From positions 1-64,000 of the forward strand of contig NZ_SOCR01000008.1 of the NCBI RefSeq assembly GCF_004364335.1: a stretch of DNA of 64,000 bases, in the 5' to 3' direction. This document shows, one piece after another, positions 33,488-43,470 of the stretch. Under the pieces are notes generated by a model that was given only the letters and a program-made list of their open reading frames with translations, was not told the DNA's origin and ran no database searches. The number at the start of each line of letters is the position of its first letter. Position 1 is the stretch's first letter. The stretch comes from Pseudomonas graminis (GTDB lineage: Bacteria; Pseudomonadota; Gammaproteobacteria; Pseudomonadales; Pseudomonadaceae). The position numbers and the translations under genes were made by a program.

Positions 33488-36295
33488 ATGGCATTGAAAT
33501 CCCCCGCGTTTCGTAAAAAATTTCCGTTGCTCGTAACTGGCAGTTTGCTGGCGATGCAACCCCTGGCCGTCCCGTACGTGGTAGCCGCCGAACAGTATGA
33601 CTGCTCGGTGTCTGCAACAGGTGCATGGGATTGCTCTCCGAAAACCAACGCAGCCCAGTTGCCTCCGCGCCCCGTGCACGACGCCAACAGTGTTTCGTCC
33701 AACAGCAGCACGGCAGATGGCGCTCAGACGACCACCACCTCCGATGGCGAAGTCGTGCCCAAAACGATGCTGGTCACCGAGGCCAAGGGCCGTGGCCTGA
33801 AATCGCGCAGCGCCGATTACAGTCACCTTGACTGGGTTCCGCGCGAGAAGCTGACCGCAGCCCAACTGGCTGAAACCGGTCCGTACTGCTCGGGCGCCTA
33901 CATCGAACCGATCCGTCCGGGCATGGACGACAAGACGCCGAAGAGCGACGCACCGACTTTCATCGGCGCCAAGGCTTCGCGTTATCAGCAGGAAGAGCAG
34001 GTTGCGACCCTGGCGGGCGACGTCGTCCTGCGTCAGGGCAGCATGCAGGTCGAGGCTGACGAAGCCAGCCTGCATCAGGCCGAGAACCGTGGCGAGCTGA
34101 ACGGCGATGTCCGTCTGCGCGACAACGGCGCCCTGATCGTCGGCGACCATGCTGAAGTCCAGCTCGACACCGGCGAAGCCAAAGTCGACAACGCCGAGTA
34201 CGTGCTGCACAAAAACAACGTTCGCGGTAACGCCCTGTACGCTCGCCGTGCCGAGAACGCGATCATCCGCTTGAAGGACGGCACGTACACCACGTGCGAG
34301 CCGAACAGCAACGCGTGGACCGTTAAGGGCAACAACATCACCCTGAACCCGGCCACAGGTTTCGGTACTGCCACCAACGCCACACTGCGCGTTCACGACA
34401 TTCCGATCCTGTACACGCCATACATCTACTTCCCGATCGACGACCGTCGCCAGTCCGGCTTCCTGCCACCGACCATCGGTACTGGCAGCGATACCGGCTT
34501 CTCGTTGCTCACCCCGTACTACTTCAACCTGGCGCCGAACTACGACGCCACGTTGTACCCGACCTACATGGCCAAGCGCGGCATGTTGCTGGAAGGCGAG
34601 TTCCGCTACCTGACCAAGACCAGCGAAGGTCAGTTCGGTGCGGCTTACCTGAACGACGACAACGACGATCGCAAGCTGCAGTCGGATTACAAAGACACCC
34701 GCTGGTTGATCAACTGGCAGGACCGCAGTGGCCTGGATTCGCGTCTGACCAGCAAGATCGACTACACAAAAGTCAGTGACCCTTATTACTTCAAAGACCT
34801 GAAAAGCGGTCAGGAAGGCGTCAGCACTCACGACTACCTGAATCAGCAGGGCGCTGTTTACTACCGTGGTGACAACTACACCGCCACGCTGAACGCTCAG
34901 CAGTATCAGTTGACCACTGTCACTCAGATCACGCCCTACGGTCGCTTGCCTCAGCTCACGCTGAACGGGACGCTGCCGTATCACCCTGAAGGCTTCAAGT
35001 TCGATTACGAAACTGAGCTGGTTCGGTTTGATCGTGATTTGCGTACCGGCAATTACAGCGATGAAGACGGAATCCTGAGCCGCCGACTGGATCAGAACGT
35101 ATCCGGCCTGGCACGCGCCAATGGTGATCGCCTCAACCTTGCACCTTCGATCAGCCTCCCGCTCACAGCCAGTTATGGCTTTGTTACGCCTAAGCTGAAG
35201 TACGTTTACACCAAGTACGACCTGGATCTGGACGGCCAAGGCAAGGCTTTCCTGGCCTCGGATGCCAATCTGAACTCCACTACGCGAGAGAACTTCGACA
35301 GTGGCGTGGATCGCTCCATTCCAATATTCAGCGTCGACAGCGGTCTGTACTTCGATCGCAACACCAACTGGTTCGGCAAGGACTACCGCCAGACCCTGGA
35401 GCCTCGTGCGTACTACCTCTACGTTCCGTATAAAGACCAGTCTGACATCCCGATCTTTGACAGCGGCGAAACCACGTTCAACTACAGCTCGCTGTTCCGC
35501 GACAACCGTTTCGTCGGCTCCGACCGCATCGGCGACGAAAACAAACTGTCCCTGGGCGTGACCAACCGCTGGATTGAAGACAACGGCTTCGAACGGCAGC
35601 GCGTCAGCGTCGGCCAGGCCGTGTACTTCGCCGATCGCAAGGTGCAACTGCCAGGCATCGCTTTCGAAGACCGCAAGGACGCTCAGTCCGACGTGTCTCC
35701 CTATGCGCTTGAGTACGAATACCGCTTCAACCGCGACTGGCGTGTAAATTCGGACTTTAACTGGGACCCGGACAGCCGCAGCACTCGTTCCGGCAGCGCA
35801 ATGTTTCACTACCAGCCTGAAGACGAGCCGGGCAAGGTCATCAACGCCGGCTATCGCTATCGCAACGACCAGGTCCGTTACGACCAGACAACAGGTCGCT
35901 GGAGCGTAGGCGGGGGTGATTACACCTACCCTGATGGCACCGTCATCAAGGATTACTACAAGATTCAGCAACATGACTTCTCGGTCATCTGGCCTGTGGT
36001 TCCGCAGTGGAGCGCAATCGCCCGCTGGCAGTACGACTACAACCGTGACCGCACCCTCGAAGCCTTTGGTGGTTTTGAATATGACAACTGCTGCTGGAAG
36101 CTGCGTCTGATCAACCGGTACTGGGTCGACTATGACGAGTCCACCCAAGAGATACCGCAGAACGAAAAAGGCGACCGCGGCGTCTTCCTACAAATCGTGT
36201 TGAAGGGACTTGGCGGCGTCGTTGGCCAAAAAGTTGAAAGCTTCCTCGACAAAGGCATCCAAGGTTATCGTGAACGTGAAGACCAAGCTTTCTGA
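33488..36295 (+). CDS. lptD: LPS-assembly outer-membrane protein LptD
   Basis: Inserts lipopolysaccharide into the outer leaflet together with LptE. 935 residues: signal peptide (about 1-34), an N-terminal jellyroll domain (about 150-300, ATLAGDVVLRQGSMQVEADEA-like), then a large barrel. Cysteines near the N-terminus (YDCS, WDCS) and the adjacent pair in NCCW near the C-terminus match those that form the inter-domain disulfides. Overlaps the surA start. Confidence 0.96.
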   Translation: MALKSPAFRKKFPLLVTGSLLAMQPLAVPYVVAAEQYDCSVSATGAWDCSPKTNAAQLPPRPVHDANSVSSNSSTADGAQTTTTSDGEVVPKTMLVTEAKGRGLKSRSADYSHLDWVPREKLTAAQLAETGPYCSGAYIEPIRPGMDDKTPKSDAPTFIGAKASRYQQEEQVATLAGDVVLRQGSMQVEADEASLHQAENRGELNGDVRLRDNGALIVGDHAEVQLDTGEAKVDNAEYVLHKNNVRGNALYARRAENAIIRLKDGTYTTCEPNSNAWTVKGNNITLNPATGFGTATNATLRVHDIPILYTPYIYFPIDDRRQSGFLPPTIGTGSDTGFSLLTPYYFNLAPNYDATLYPTYMAKRGMLLEGEFRYLTKTSEGQFGAAYLNDDNDDRKLQSDYKDTRWLINWQDRSGLDSRLTSKIDYTKVSDPYYFKDLKSGQEGVSTHDYLNQQGAVYYRGDNYTATLNAQQYQLTTVTQITPYGRLPQLTLNGTLPYHPEGFKFDYETELVRFDRDLRTGNYSDEDGILSRRLDQNVSGLARANGDRLNLAPSISLPLTASYGFVTPKLKYVYTKYDLDLDGQGKAFLASDANLNSTTRENFDSGVDRSIPIFSVDSGLYFDRNTNWFGKDYRQTLEPRAYYLYVPYKDQSDIPIFDSGETTFNYSSLFRDNRFVGSDRIGDENKLSLGVTNRWIEDNGFERQRVSVGQAVYFADRKVQLPGIAFEDRKDAQSDVSPYALEYEYRFNRDWRVNSDFNWDPDSRSTRSGSAMFHYQPEDEPGKVINAGYRYRNDQVRYDQTTGRWSVGGGDYTYPDGTVIKDYYKIQQHDFSVIWPVVPQWSAIARWQYDYNRDRTLEAFGGFEYDNCCWKLRLINRYWVDYDESTQEIPQNEKGDRGVFLQIVLKGLGGVVGQKVESFLDKGIQGYREREDQAF

Positions 36296-37598
36296 TTGTC
36301 TGCGCCCGCTGATGCTGGGCGCGCTGCTTATCGGTACTGTTGCGCACGCTGAAGTGCGCACCATCGACAAGGTAGTTGCCATCGTCGACAACGACGTGGT
36401 CATGCAAAGCCAGCTCGACCAGCGCACCCGTGAGGTTCAGCAAACCATCGCCAAGCGCGGGCAGGGTGTTCCGCCCGCCAGCGCACTGGAGTCTCAGGTC
36501 CTGGACCGTCTGATCCTGGAAAACCTGCAGATCCAGATCGGCGAACGTTCCGGCATTCGCATCAGCGATGAAGAGCTGAACCAGGCGGTTGCCACCATTG
36601 CTCAACGCAACAACATGAGTGTCGACCAGTTCAAGGCTGCACTGACCCACGACGGGCTGTCCTACACCAGCGCACGTGAGCAGATCCGCCGGGAAATGAT
36701 CATCAGCCGTGTGCGCCAGCGCCGCGTTGCCGAACGCATTCAGGTTTCGGAGCAGGAAGTAAAAAACTTCCTCGCTTCTGACATGGGCAAAGCTCAGTTC
36801 TCCGAAGAGTTTCACTTGGCCAATATTTTGATCCCGACGCCGGACAGTGCGACGTCGGATCAGATTCAGGCCGCCGCAGCCAAAGCCAAGGACCTCTACG
36901 GCAAGCTGCAACAGGGTGCGAACTTCGAGCAGATGGCGATCGCGTCGTCGGCCAGCGAAAGCGCATTGGACGGTGGTGACATGGGCTGGCGTAAAGCCGC
37001 TCAGCTGCCGCCTCCATTCGGCGACATGCTGTCGTCAATGCGTCCGGGCGAGGTCACCCCTCCTGCGCGCACACCGGGCGGTTTCATCATTCTTAAGCTG
37101 GTCGAGAAACGCGGCGGCGAGACTCAGACCCAGATGCGCGACGAGGTTCACGTTCGTCACATCCTGATCAAGCCAAGCGAAATCCGCAGCCCAGCCGAGA
37201 CCAAGCTGTTGGCGCAACGTATTTATGATCGCATCCAGAATGGCGAAGACTTCGGCGAGCTGGCGAAGAGCTTTTCCGAAGACCCGGGTTCGGCGCTCAA
37301 CGGCGGCGACATGAACTGGGTTGACCCGCGCTCGCTGGTCCCGGAGTTCCGCGACGTCATGAACGAGACACCTCAGGGTGTCGTGTCCAAGCCGTTCGAG
37401 ACTCAATTCGGCTGGCACGTTCTGGAAGTCATGGGCCGTCGCTCGACTGACAGCACCAGTCAGGCCCGTGAGCAACAGGCGATGACCGTACTGCGTAACC
37501 GCAAGTACGACGAAGAGCTGCAAACCTGGCTGCGTCAGATCCGTGATGAAGCCTACGTCGAGATCAAGCTCCCCGGAGCTGACCAGGCGGCCAAGTGA
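36270..37598 (+). CDS. surA: periplasmic chaperone/prolyl isomerase SurA
   Basis: Folds outer-membrane proteins, including LptD. 442 residues with a signal peptide (ending VAHA-E), an N-terminal chaperone domain starting DKVVAIVDNDVVMQSQ, and two parvulin domains (from about 178, FHLANILIPTP, and about 290, VHVRHILIKPS). I chose GTG 36270, with AAGG 5 nt upstream; it makes the usual MNVKTKLSD start and overlaps lptD by 26 bp. The ATG at 36210 would add 20 unconserved residues. Confidence 0.93.
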   Translation: MNVKTKLSDCLRPLMLGALLIGTVAHAEVRTIDKVVAIVDNDVVMQSQLDQRTREVQQTIAKRGQGVPPASALESQVLDRLILENLQIQIGERSGIRISDEELNQAVATIAQRNNMSVDQFKAALTHDGLSYTSAREQIRREMIISRVRQRRVAERIQVSEQEVKNFLASDMGKAQFSEEFHLANILIPTPDSATSDQIQAAAAKAKDLYGKLQQGANFEQMAIASSASESALDGGDMGWRKAAQLPPPFGDMLSSMRPGEVTPPARTPGGFIILKLVEKRGGETQTQMRDEVHVRHILIKPSEIRSPAETKLLAQRIYDRIQNGEDFGELAKSFSEDPGSALNGGDMNWVDPRSLVPEFRDVMNETPQGVVSKPFETQFGWHVLEVMGRRSTDSTSQAREQQAMTVLRNRKYDEELQTWLRQIRDEAYVEIKLPGADQAAK

Positions 37599-38584
37599 AA
37601 CCCCAGCGTTTCGCCCTGACACCCGGCGAGCCGGCCGGCATCGGTCCTGACCTTTGCCTGCTGCTTGCCGCGCAGTCCCAGCCCCATCCTCTGATTGCCA
37701 TTACCAGCTGCGACCTGCTCACCGAGCGGGCCGCCCAGTTGGGCGTGGCTGTCAGCCTGATTCCGGTCACGCCCGCCGCTTGGCCCGATGTCCCCGCACC
37801 CGCTGGCAGTCTCTATGTATGGGACACGCCGGTTCAGGCGCCAGTGATTGCCGGCCAACTCGACAAAGCCAACGGCGGTTTCGTGCTCGAAACCCTGACC
37901 CGAGCGGGCCAGGGCTGCATGGACGGCCACTTCGCCGGCATGATCACAGCCCCGGTGCACAAAGGCGTGATCAACGACAGTGGCATCGCGTTCTCTGGCC
38001 ACACCGAATTCCTTGCCGAGCTGACTCACACCGAGCAGGTGGTGATGATGCTGGCGACCGGTGATTTGCGCGTAGCGCTGGTGACCACTCACCTGCCCCT
38101 GCGGGACGTTGCCGACGCAATCACTGCTGATCGGCTGGAGCGCGTGACGCGCATCCTGCACGCTGATCTGGTCAACAAATTCGGCATCGCCCGCCCGCGG
38201 ATTCTGGTCTGTGGCCTGAATCCGCATGCCGGCGAGAGCGGCCACCTGGGCCGCGAAGAAATCGACATTATCGAACCTACTCTGGCGCGTCTGCGCAGCG
38301 AGGGCCTGGACTTACATGGCCCGCTGCCTGCCGACACGCTCTTTACCCCCAAATATCTGGAGCACTGCGACGCAGTGCTGGCGATGTACCACGACCAGGG
38401 CCTGCCCGTGCTGAAGTACAAAGGCTTCGGCGCCGCCGTCAACATCACGCTGGGCCTGCCGATCATTCGCACCTCCGTGGATCACGGCACGGCGCTGGAT
38501 CTCGCGGGCACCGGCAAGATCGACACCGGCAGCCTCAGGGTCGCTCTGGAAACCGCCTATCAGATGGCCGAGACCCATTCATGA
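37595..38584 (+). CDS. pdxA: 4-hydroxythreonine-4-phosphate dehydrogenase
   Basis: NAD-dependent step of pyridoxal-phosphate synthesis. 329 residues, with TPGEPAGIGPDL at the N-terminus, the metal-binding His residues in SGHTEFLAEL, GLNPHAGE and AMYHDQGL, and KGVINDSG. Starts with GTG that overlaps the surA stop by 4 bp. Confidence 0.96.
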   Translation: MKPQRFALTPGEPAGIGPDLCLLLAAQSQPHPLIAITSCDLLTERAAQLGVAVSLIPVTPAAWPDVPAPAGSLYVWDTPVQAPVIAGQLDKANGGFVLETLTRAGQGCMDGHFAGMITAPVHKGVINDSGIAFSGHTEFLAELTHTEQVVMMLATGDLRVALVTTHLPLRDVADAITADRLERVTRILHADLVNKFGIARPRILVCGLNPHAGESGHLGREEIDIIEPTLARLRSEGLDLHGPLPADTLFTPKYLEHCDAVLAMYHDQGLPVLKYKGFGAAVNITLGLPIIRTSVDHGTALDLAGTGKIDTGSLRVALETAYQMAETHS

Positions 38585-39387
38585 ACGAGCAATACCACCA
38601 CAAGGCGCGCAAGCGCTTTGGCCAGAACTTCCTGCATGACGCGGGCGTGATCGACAAGATCCTGCGCTCCATTCGTGCCAAGGCCGAAGACCGCATGCTG
38701 GAAATCGGCCCGGGGCAAGGTGCTCTGACCGCAGGCCTGCTGAGCAGCGGCGCGCAATTGGACGTCGTCGAGCTCGACAAAGACCTTGTGCCGATCCTCA
38801 TGCATCAGTTCGGCAGCAAGCCGAATTTCAGTCTGCATCAGGGTGACGCGCTGAAGTTCGACTTCACCAGCCTGAATGCCGCACCCAACAGCCTGCGTGT
38901 CGTCGGCAACCTGCCGTACAACATCTCCACGCCGCTGATCTTCCACTTGCTGCAGAACGCTTACCTGATCCGCGACATGCACTTCATGCTGCAGAAAGAA
39001 GTGGTCGAGCGTCTAGCAGCAGGTCCGGGTGGCGGGGATTGGGGCCGCCTGTCGATCATGGTTCAGTACCACTGCCGCGTGGAGCATCTGTTCAACGTTG
39101 GTCCGGGAGCGTTCAATCCGCCGCCGAAAGTGGATTCGGCCATCGTTCGTCTGGTGCCTCACGAAACCCTGCCGCACCCGGCCAAGGATCACCGCGTACT
39201 TGAGCGCGTCGTCCGCGAGGCGTTCAACCAGCGCCGCAAGACTCTGCGCAATACATTGAAAGCCCTGCTGACCAGCGAAGAGATCACCGAAGCCGGTGTC
39301 GATGGCAGCCTGCGTCCGGAGCAGCTGGACCTGGCGGCGTTTGTGCGTCTGGCCGACACGCTCAGCGAAAAGCCTGTCGCCGCCTGA
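38581..39387 (+). CDS. rsmA: 16S rRNA dimethyladenosine transferase
   Basis: Dimethylates two adjacent adenosines near the 3' end of 16S rRNA (KsgA). 268 residues. RKRFGQNFLHD at the N-terminus, SAM motif EIGPGQGALT, and the catalytic NLPYNISTP motif. Overlaps pdxA by 4 bp (ATGA); last gene of lptD-surA-pdxA-rsmA. Confidence 0.97.
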   Translation: MNEQYHHKARKRFGQNFLHDAGVIDKILRSIRAKAEDRMLEIGPGQGALTAGLLSSGAQLDVVELDKDLVPILMHQFGSKPNFSLHQGDALKFDFTSLNAAPNSLRVVGNLPYNISTPLIFHLLQNAYLIRDMHFMLQKEVVERLAAGPGGGDWGRLSIMVQYHCRVEHLFNVGPGAFNPPPKVDSAIVRLVPHETLPHPAKDHRVLERVVREAFNQRRKTLRNTLKALLTSEEITEAGVDGSLRPEQLDLAAFVRLADTLSEKPVAA

Positions 39388-39395
39388 CCTTCTCG

Positions 39396-39443
39396 GGACA
39401 TGTCCGGTCAAAGCCTCTGTACTTGCTTATCCGTGACATGTCC
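39396..39443. promoter_or_regulatory. paired GACATGTCC boxes and possible apaG promoter
   Basis: GGACATGTCC, a perfect palindrome at 39396-39405, recurs as GACATGTCC at 39435-39443 (centres 38 bp apart). The second box lies between a TTGCTT (39424-39429) and a TAGACT (39445-39450), 15 bp apart, which may be a sub-optimally spaced apaG promoter. Confidence 0.35.
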
Positions 39444-39505
39444 TAGACTGATTTCCAACCGGACGACTTCCGGCTATTTCCGCTCTCGCTTCTAAGGCCT
39501 CTTGC

Positions 39506-39886
39506 ATGTCTGATTCTCGTTACCAGGTCGACGTCAGCGTCGAGACCCGATTCCTAGCCGAACAGTCTCAGCCTGAGCACAACCGTTTCGCCTTCGCCTA
39601 CACCATCACCGTGCAGAACAACGGCCAATTGCCAGCCAAGTTGCTGTCACGCCATTGGGTGATCACCGACGGCGACGGTCAGGTTGAAGAGGTTCGCGGC
39701 GACGGTGTCGTAGGCCAGCAACCGCTGATCCAGCCGGGGCAAAGTCACACCTACACCAGCGGCACCGTGATGACCACCAAGGTGGGCAACATGCAGGGCA
39801 CTTATCAAATGCTCGCAGAAGACGGCAAGCGCTTCGACGCTGTCATCGCACCGTTCCGTCTGGCGGTCCCGGGGGCGCTTCACTGA
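39506..39886 (+). CDS. apaG: ApaG/CorD-family protein
   Basis: Immunoglobulin-like DUF525 domain, 126 residues, with FAYTITVQNNGQLPAKLLSRHWVITDG and GNMQGTYQML motifs. The role is not settled; it is usually linked to apaH. Its stop overlaps the apaH start by one base. Confidence 0.95.
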   Translation: MSDSRYQVDVSVETRFLAEQSQPEHNRFAFAYTITVQNNGQLPAKLLSRHWVITDGDGQVEEVRGDGVVGQQPLIQPGQSHTYTSGTVMTTKVGNMQGTYQMLAEDGKRFDAVIAPFRLAVPGALH

Positions 39887-40767
39887 TGGCGGTCTACGCA
39901 GTCGGTGACCTGCAAGGCTGCCTTGAACCGCTGAAGTGCCTGCTCGAACGCGTTGCATTCGAGCCCGGCAAAGACACGCTGTGGCTGGTCGGCGACCTCG
40001 TCAACCGAGGACCGCAGTCACTGGAAACCCTGCGCTATCTCTACGCCATGCGCGACTCTGTCGTCTGCGTGCTGGGCAATCATGACCTGCACCTGCTGGC
40101 GGCCGGCCGCAATATCGAGCGCCTGAAGAAAGGCGATACGCTGCGGGAAATTCTCGAAGCGCCGGACGCCGTCGTGCTGCTCGACTGGCTGCGCCAACAA
40201 AAGCTGATGCATTACGACGCCGAACGCGACCTCGCACTGGTGCATGCCGGAATCCCGCCGCAATGGACGCTGAAAAAGGCCCTGCGCTGCGCAGAGGAAG
40301 TGCAAGAAGCGTTGCGCGACGACAATCGGTTCGAACCCTTTCTCGACGGCATGTACGGCAACGAGCCTGCCAAATGGGACAAGGATCTGCACGGCGTCAC
40401 TCGGCTGCGGGTCATCACTAACTACTTCACGCGCATGCGCTTCTGCACCAGCGACGGCAAGCTCGATCTCAAGAGCAAGGAAGGCCTCGACAGCGCGCCG
40501 GCGGGATACGCGCCGTGGTTCAAGCACAAAGAGCGCAAAACCAAAGGCGTGGGTATCATTTTCGGCCACTGGGCCGCGCTTGAGGGCCGCTGTGACGAAC
40601 CGGGCGTGTATGCGCTGGACACAGGCTGTGTCTGGGGCGGCGCGATGACGCTGCTTAATGTCGACACTCGTGCGCTGATTCGCTGCGAATGCGACGAGCG
40701 TGGCAACGCGAAGGCACCCGCCCCTGCGGCATTCCCCGTCAGCGAGCCAATTCCGCTGCAGCAGTAA
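39886..40767 (+). CDS. apaH: symmetrical diadenosine tetraphosphatase
   Basis: Hydrolyses Ap4A to two ADP and can remove Np4 caps from RNA. Metallophosphatase motifs GDLQG, GDLVNRGP, LGNHD and GHWAALEG are in order. 293 residues. Translationally coupled to apaG. Confidence 0.96.
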   Translation: MAVYAVGDLQGCLEPLKCLLERVAFEPGKDTLWLVGDLVNRGPQSLETLRYLYAMRDSVVCVLGNHDLHLLAAGRNIERLKKGDTLREILEAPDAVVLLDWLRQQKLMHYDAERDLALVHAGIPPQWTLKKALRCAEEVQEALRDDNRFEPFLDGMYGNEPAKWDKDLHGVTRLRVITNYFTRMRFCTSDGKLDLKSKEGLDSAPAGYAPWFKHKERKTKGVGIIFGHWAALEGRCDEPGVYALDTGCVWGGAMTLLNVDTRALIRCECDERGNAKAPAPAAFPVSEPIPLQQ

Positions 40768-40821
40768 GATCTCACTACGTTCTCGACCGTTCGAGGACCC
40801 GACGGCCCAGGAGCCCGAGCC

Positions 40822-41142
40822 ATGACTGACTTCAAACGCATTTCACCCGAACAAGTCCATGCCCTGCGCGAACAAGGCGCCGTGCTGGTGGACGTGCGTG
40901 ACGCGCAGACCTACGCGACCCACCACATCCCGGATTCCCATCATCTCGACAACCACTCCATTGCCGACTTCATCCGTCAGGCCGATCTGGACAAACCGCT
41001 GGTCGTCCTCTGCTATCACGGCAACTCCAGCCAGAGCGCAGCAGCCTATCTTGTAGGTCAGGGCTTCTCCGAGGTCTACAGCATGGATGGCGGTTTCGAA
41101 TTGTGGAAAACCAAATTCCCTGAAGAAACCGCACAAGGCTGA
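40822..41142 (+). CDS. glpE: thiosulfate sulfurtransferase GlpE
   Basis: Single-domain rhodanese, 106 residues. The catalytic Cys is in VVLCYHGNSSQSAA, a six-residue active loop as in GlpE, and VDVRDAQTYATHHIPDS is the CH2A-like motif. 54 bp after apaH. A perfect 6-bp GC hairpin (41170-41186) follows at a distance of 27 bp. Confidence 0.93.
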   Translation: MTDFKRISPEQVHALREQGAVLVDVRDAQTYATHHIPDSHHLDNHSIADFIRQADLDKPLVVLCYHGNSSQSAAAYLVGQGFSEVYSMDGGFELWKTKFPEETAQG

Positions 41143-41429
41143 TCAAAAAATATTTTTGCTGGCCGCTATCCCGCGTCCTACGCGGGCTCGCGCCCTCATC
41201 TGACGAACGGGTATGCCCTCTTCATCCCCATTGCTTCTTTCTGTGCCCGAATCCGAACTACTCTTAGCCTCAGGCCATCCGAATCAGGGGAGAGCCGGTA
41301 CACCGGCGCGTGGGTCATCGGTAGCTACTTTTATGGTGTTTGGGGGGTAATGGCAGCCGCGTGATCGGCTTCCATCCAGCATCGACTGACGATCCGCCGC
41401 CGGCTCCACGTATCGAGCGAGGTGACGTC

Positions 41430-43352
41430 ATGAGTATTTTTAGCCACTTCCAACAACGCTTTGAATCGACACGGCAGGAAGAGCTCTCGCTACAGGAGTA
41501 TCTCGAGCTCTGCAAAACCGACCGCAGCGCATACGCTTCCGCCGCAGAACGTCTGCTGATGGCCATCGGTGAGCCTGAGTTGTTCGACACGTCGACCAAC
41601 TCCAGGCTGTCCAGAATCTTCTCCAACAAGGTCATTCGGCGCTATCCCGCGTTCGAAGAATTCCACGGCATGGAAGACTGCATCGAGCAAATCGTCTCGT
41701 ACTTCCGCCACGCCGCCCAGGGCCTCGAAGAGAAGAAACAGATCCTCTACCTGCTCGGCCCGGTTGGCGGCGGCAAGTCGTCCCTGGCTGAAAAACTCAA
41801 ATCGCTGGTTGAAAAAGTACCGTTCTACGCCATCAAAGGGTCGCCGGTTTTCGAATCCCCTTTGGGCCTTTTCAAACCCACCGAAGACGGGACGATCCTC
41901 GAAGAGGACTACGGCATCCCGCGGCGGTACCTGAACACCATCATGTCGCCATGGGCGACCAAACGACTGGCCGAGTTTGGCGGCGACATCAGTCAGTTCA
42001 AAGTGGTGAAGCTCTACCCTTCCATCCTCAACCAGATTGCCGTTGCCAAAACCGAGCCCGGTGACGAGAACAACCAGGACATTTCGGCGCTGGTGGGTAA
42101 GGTCGATATCCGCAAGCTCGAGGAATACCCACAGAACGATGCCGACGCTTACAGCTATTCGGGCGCGCTGTGCCGGGCCAACCAGGGCCTGATGGAATTT
42201 GTGGAGATGTTCAAGGCGCCGATCAAGGTGCTCCACCCGCTGCTGACCGCCACACAGGAAGGTAACTACAACAGTACCGAAGGCCTCGGCGCGATTCCGT
42301 TCACCGGTATTTTGCTGGCCCACTCCAACGAATCGGAATGGCACAGCTTCCGCAACAACAAGAACAACGAAGCCTTCATCGACCGGATTTACATCGTGAA
42401 GGTGCCGTACTGCCTGCGGGTCAGTGACGAGATCAAGATTTACGACAAATTGCTGTTCAACAGCTCGCTGGCCAAAGCCCATTGCGCGCCGGACACCCTG
42501 AAAATGCTCGCGCAGTTCACCGTGTTGTCGCGGCTCAAAGAGCCGGACAACTCCAACATCTATTCGAAGATGAGGGTCTACGACGGCGAGAACCTCAAGG
42601 ACACCGACCCGAAAGCCAAGTCGATTCAGGAATACCGCGACAGCGCGGGTGTTGACGAAGGTATGAACGGCCTTTCTACGCGGTTTGCGTTCAAGATCCT
42701 GTCGAAGGTCTTCAACTTCGATCCTCACGAAATCGCCGCCAACCCGGTTCACTTGCTCTACGTGCTGGAACAGCAGATCGAGCAGGAGCAGTTCCAGGCC
42801 GAAACCCGCGAGCGGTATCTGCGCTTCATCAAGGAGTACCTGGCACCGCGCTACATCGAATTCATTGGCAAGGAAATCCAGACTGCGTACCTCGAGTCTT
42901 ACAGCGAATACGGCCAGAACATTTTTGACCGCTACGTGCTGTATGCGGACTTCTGGATTCAGGATCAGGAATATCGCGACCCGGAGACCGGCGAGATCCT
43001 CAATCGCGTGGCGTTGAATGAAGAACTGGAGAAGATCGAAAAACCGGCGGGTATCAGCAATCCGAAAGACTTCCGCAACGAGATCGTCAACTTCGTGCTG
43101 CGCGCCCGCGCCAACAACAACGGCAAGAACCCGACCTGGCTGAGCTACGAGAAGCTGCGGGTGGTGATCGAGAAGAAAATGTTCTCGAACACCGAAGACC
43201 TGCTGCCGGTCATCAGCTTCAACGCGAAGGCCAGCAAAGAGGATCAGCAGAAGCACAACGACTTTGTCACACGAATGGTCGAGCGGGGCTACACCGATAA
43301 ACAGGTAAGGCTTCTTTCCGAATGGTACCTACGGGTCCGGAAATCGCAGTAA
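41430..43352 (+). CDS. prkA: PrkA/YeaG serine protein kinase
   Basis: Stress-related AAA-like protein with kinase homology. 640 residues, with a P-loop in GPVGGGKSSLAEKL near residue 110 and the LSRIFSNKVIRRYPAFEEFHGME segment typical of the family. Start at ATG 41430, with GAGG 7 nt upstream, preferred over a start 30 codons earlier. First gene of prkA-yeaH-spoVR, usually stationary-phase induced; no clear promoter was identified in the 287-bp upstream gap. Confidence 0.95.
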   Translation: MSIFSHFQQRFESTRQEELSLQEYLELCKTDRSAYASAAERLLMAIGEPELFDTSTNSRLSRIFSNKVIRRYPAFEEFHGMEDCIEQIVSYFRHAAQGLEEKKQILYLLGPVGGGKSSLAEKLKSLVEKVPFYAIKGSPVFESPLGLFKPTEDGTILEEDYGIPRRYLNTIMSPWATKRLAEFGGDISQFKVVKLYPSILNQIAVAKTEPGDENNQDISALVGKVDIRKLEEYPQNDADAYSYSGALCRANQGLMEFVEMFKAPIKVLHPLLTATQEGNYNSTEGLGAIPFTGILLAHSNESEWHSFRNNKNNEAFIDRIYIVKVPYCLRVSDEIKIYDKLLFNSSLAKAHCAPDTLKMLAQFTVLSRLKEPDNSNIYSKMRVYDGENLKDTDPKAKSIQEYRDSAGVDEGMNGLSTRFAFKILSKVFNFDPHEIAANPVHLLYVLEQQIEQEQFQAETRERYLRFIKEYLAPRYIEFIGKEIQTAYLESYSEYGQNIFDRYVLYADFWIQDQEYRDPETGEILNRVALNEELEKIEKPAGISNPKDFRNEIVNFVLRARANNNGKNPTWLSYEKLRVVIEKKMFSNTEDLLPVISFNAKASKEDQQKHNDFVTRMVERGYTDKQVRLLSEWYLRVRKSQ

Positions 43353-43354
43353 GG

Positions 43355-43457
43355 CAGCTGCAAGCGTCAAGCTACGAGCTGCAGGAAGAAAGCGCGTCAA
43401 ATCTGCTACCCGGATAACCGCTTCTACTTGCAGCTTGCGGCTCACCACTTGAAGCTC
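43355..43457. repeat. dispersed CAAGCTGCAAG-type intergenic repeat
   Basis: Short words CAGCTGCAAGC and CAAGCTACGAGCTGCAGG (43355-43385) are followed by complementary CTTGCAGCTTGCGG at about 43427-43440. The block fills the prkA-yeaH gap and resembles 4605-4673. It may form an imperfect hairpin in the operon mRNA. Confidence 0.4.
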
Positions 43458-43470
43458 CCCGGAGGAGCCT

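Noticed and set aside
33395..36148. 917-codon open frame antisense to lptD
   Set aside because: High G+C codon bias leaves the opposite strand open; lptD is a full-length known protein and the antisense product is low-complexity Val/Ala-rich with no motif.
41490..43256. 588-codon open frame antisense to prkA
   Set aside because: Complete overlap with a conserved gene and no protein-like features.
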